This document shows positions 62,338 to 64,000 of a stretch of 64,000 bases of DNA, piece after piece (within the stretch, counting starts at the first letter, position 1; every line of letters begins with the position of its first letter). The stretch comes from Stutzerimonas stutzeri. Its GTDB lineage: Bacteria > Pseudomonadota > Gammaproteobacteria > Pseudomonadales > Pseudomonadaceae. Where the stretch lies: NCBI RefSeq assembly GCF_024448695.1, contig NZ_JAMOHY010000001.1, forward strand, positions 310,001 through 374,000. The letters are read 5' to 3'. The notes under the pieces were generated by a model that was given only the letters and a program-made list of their open reading frames with translations, had not been told where the DNA came from and did not search any database. Both the position numbers and the translations under genes were made by a program.

Positions 62338-62958
62338 TCAAGTCTGGGATCGAGCAGGCACACCGACAACCTCTAACCCATCGCCTACATCGGCAACCAC
62401 AGCCGCACCGGCGCCGACCATCACTCCGCTGCCAATACACACCAACTGGCGCACGCTGGCGCCGATACCAATCCAACTTAAGTCGCCAACTCGCACCCCA
62501 CCCGCCAGCCGGGCGCCAGGGCTGACATGCACCGCCTCGCCGAGCAGGCAATCATGATCGACGCTACAACCTGTGTTGAGAATGGCGCCTTGGCCGATCA
62601 GCGTATCAGCATTCACTACTGCGCCAGCGAACACCACAGAGCCGGTGCCTAAGCGTGCATGGCGGCTGACCGAAGCCGAGGGATGAATCAGGCTGACAAG
62701 TCGAGCATCGGCAGCCAACAATTCGATCAGTTTGAGCTGACGAATACGATTGTTGCCAATCGCCACAAGCACTCCGTCAAAATGCATCAAGCTCGCCAAC
62801 AGCGCACTCATATCACCGATTACCGGCCAGGCACCGTTGCTTTGTCGCTCGGGCCAAGCATCATCAAAAAACTCGACCACCTGCCAGTTGCAGCACTCGG
62901 CGGTATCAGCAACCACCTTGCCATGACCGCTCGCGCCAAGAATCGCCAGCCGATTCAC
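62338..62958 (-). CDS. NeuD/PglD-family sugar O/N-acetyltransferase
   Basis: This is a 206-residue acetyltransferase. The N-terminal part is a small nucleotide-sugar-binding Rossmann fold (NRLAILGASGHGKVVADTAE). The C-terminal part is a left-handed beta-helix of hexapeptide repeats (ASVSRHARLGTGSVVFAGAV, NADTLIGQGAILNTGCSVDH). The catalytic His is the one in SVDHDC, as in PglD. In the pgl pathway this enzyme acetylates the 4-amino group to complete UDP-diacetylbacillosamine. The start is GTG at 62958, overlapping the upstream gene's stop by four bases. Confidence 0.9.
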   Translation of the reverse strand: MNRLAILGASGHGKVVADTAECCNWQVVEFFDDAWPERQSNGAWPVIGDMSALLASLMHFDGVLVAIGNNRIRQLKLIELLAADARLVSLIHPSASVSRHARLGTGSVVFAGAVVNADTLIGQGAILNTGCSVDHDCLLGEAVHVSPGARLAGGVRVGDLSWIGIGASVRQLVCIGSGVMVGAGAAVVADVGDGLEVVGVPARSQT

Positions 62959-63548
62959 GTGCCAGTACCTGTGAATTTAGTCATTGTCGCCTCGCCTTCA
63001 GCGCTGATTCCATCGCGCTCCAAAACTTTCTTAATGGTAAGAAAGAGTATCTTAAGATCCAGCCAGAATGAGCGATTATCCACGTACCATACGTCCAGTT
63101 TGAACTTCTCCTCCCAGCTCAGAGCATTACGCCCGTTGATCTGCGCCCAGCCGGTTACTCCAGGCCGTACCTCATGTCGGCGGTACTGCTCGGGGCTATA
63201 TAGCGGAAGGTATTCCATAAGCAATGGACGCGGCCCCACCAGGCTCATGTCGCCCGTGATCACATTCCATAGCTCGGGTAGCTCATCAAGACTGCTAGAG
63301 CGCAAAAAATTGCCAAAGGGTACCACTCGCTCTGCGTCCGGAAGCGGATTACCCGCGGCATCTGCTGCGTTACGCATGGTGCGAAACTTGATCATTTCAA
63401 AGGGCTTACCATCAAGCCCTGGACGAACCTGACGAAAAAGCACCGGCGAGCCTAACTTGCGACGGATTTGCCAAGCCACCACCAGCATTACGGGGCCAAC
63501 TAAGAGCAGCGCAGCAAGGCACACAAAGATGTCAAAGAGACGTTTCAT
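62955..63548 (-). CDS. PglC-type phosphoglycosyltransferase (initiating sugar transferase)
   Basis: This is a 197-residue bacterial sugar transferase (PF02397) of the short monotopic PglC class. It has one N-terminal hydrophobic re-entrant segment (LFDIFVCLAALLLVGPVMLV) and the catalytic domain. Family blocks are FEMIKFRTM, the Asp-Glu dyad in SSLDELPELWNV, and MSLVGPRPLLMEYLP. It would load a sugar phosphate on undecaprenyl phosphate to start glycan assembly. The ATG at 63548 has GAGG nine bases upstream and overlaps the end of the glycosyltransferase gene by 17 bases. Confidence 0.93.
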   Translation of the reverse strand: MKRLFDIFVCLAALLLVGPVMLVVAWQIRRKLGSPVLFRQVRPGLDGKPFEMIKFRTMRNAADAAGNPLPDAERVVPFGNFLRSSSLDELPELWNVITGDMSLVGPRPLLMEYLPLYSPEQYRRHEVRPGVTGWAQINGRNALSWEEKFKLDVWYVDNRSFWLDLKILFLTIKKVLERDGISAEGEATMTKFTGTGT

Positions 63549-64000
63549 GCATATCATCCTCGTCAAGTAAAAGCGCCATCAATCGCGCATTCACCTTATG
63601 CACATCAAACTGCTGTTGTGCCATGTGCAAACTGCTCTCACCCATGGATCTAATTAATTCCGGCTGCTTAATAAAACGAACCATGGCTTCAGCCAATGCC
63701 TGAGGGCATCGTGGCGGAACCAGAAAACCATTCACGCCATCCACCACGGTTTGCCGGCAACCAGGCACATCAGTGGTGATAACTGCCCTGCCAGCAGCCA
63801 TCGCCTCCTGCGTACTGACCGGCATGCCTTCACGATAGGACGGCAAAACATAAACACTGGCAAGCGCCATCCAAGGCTGTACTGATACATGGCCGTGCCA
63901 TTCAAGGATGCCTCCCGAAACCCACGCTTGCACGTCAGTTTCGGTTAACGCGCCAGGGTTATCGTCTAGCCCTCCAAGTAAAACAAAGCGCGCATCCGGA
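63532..64000 (-). CDS. GT4-family glycosyltransferase, 5' end beyond the window
   Basis: This is the C-terminal part (about 155 residues) of a GT4 glycosyltransferase (PglA-like position). The reading frame is open to the right edge, where it reads PDARFVLLGGLDDNPGA. The donor-site motif is PSYREGMPVSTQEAMAAGRA, with the E-x7-E glutamates, then VITTDVPGCRQTVVDGVNGF. It ends in TGA at 63532-63534. It would add a second sugar to the lipid-linked product of the phosphoglycosyltransferase. The donor sugar cannot be read. Confidence 0.92.
   Translation of the reverse strand, partial: PDARFVLLGGLDDNPGALTETDVQAWVSGGILEWHGHVSVQPWMALASVYVLPSYREGMPVSTQEAMAAGRAVITTDVPGCRQTVVDGVNGFLVPPRCPQALAEAMVRFIKQPELIRSMGESSLHMAQQQFDVHKVNARLMALLLDEDDMHETSL

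Overview
The window reads as core chromosome of a high-GC gammaproteobacterium of the Pseudomonas group. The evidence is gene order and protein type: corC-lnt, leuS-lptE-holA, lipB-ybeD-dacA-rlpA-mltB-rodA-mrdA-rlmH-rsfS-nadD-proA, orn/rsgA-motBA, rhdA-psd-fimX-serB, parE-parC-yqiA-cpdA-nudF and thiC/tolC, plus a rhodanese with the CQTHHRS loop known from Azotobacter/Pseudomonas RhdA. The intergenic repeats suggest an environmental lineage (P. mendocina/oleovorans/stutzeri-like) rather than P. aeruginosa. That species-level guess is inference.

Region 1 (1-21.7 kb) is an envelope and translation block. It holds ybeY (cut by the window edge), corC, lnt, a DUF218 membrane protein, a zinc-ribbon protein, leuS, lptE, holA, arfA with its internal hairpin, an MltB-type lytic transglycosylase, and lipA. 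Convergent to lipA is a long minus-strand cluster that couples lipoylation (lipB, ybeD), cell elongation and peptidoglycan remodelling (dacA, rlpA, mltB, rodA, mrdA), ribosome maturation (rlmH, rsfS), NAD synthesis (nadD) and proline synthesis (proA). Many of these genes overlap by 1-4 bases, which suggests translational coupling.

Region 2 (21.9-31 kb) holds a DedA-PAP2 fusion, a LON-substrate-binding-domain protein, lrgAB, a MaoC hydratase, an SDR-like oxidoreductase, orn, a membrane-anchored methyltransferase, rsgA and motAB. A good sigma-28 promoter candidate precedes motA.

Region 3 (31-43.4 kb) is a signalling block: an HDOD protein, rhdA, psd, a large protein with a C-terminal PilZ-like segment, fimX, a zinc alcohol dehydrogenase, serB, an AhpA/YtjB-like membrane protein with a degenerate cyclase-like C-terminus, and a solitary PqiC-like lipoprotein.

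Region 4 (43.5-57.2 kb) holds the topoisomerase IV genes with an esterase-like and a retropepsin-like gene between the two subunits, all overlapping. It continues with yqiA, cpdA, a DUF1249 protein, nudF, a DUF3298-like lipoprotein, thiC under a TPP riboswitch, and a TolC-family outer-membrane protein.

Region 5 (57.2-64 kb) looks accessory and more AT-rich. It holds an AbiEi/AbiEii toxin-antitoxin pair with a promoter inside an inverted repeat, then five minus-strand genes in the order GT4 glycosyltransferase, phosphoglycosyltransferase, acetyltransferase, aminotransferase and 4,6-dehydratase. This is the gene order of the pglA-C-D-E-F (UDP-diacetylbacillosamine) block of Campylobacter. The locus runs off the right edge.

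Palindromic repeats (REP doublets, an 87-bp composite element, a covarying hairpin, terminators) sit at eight of the nine convergent gene junctions. I saw no tRNA, rRNA, CRISPR array, insertion sequence or prophage.
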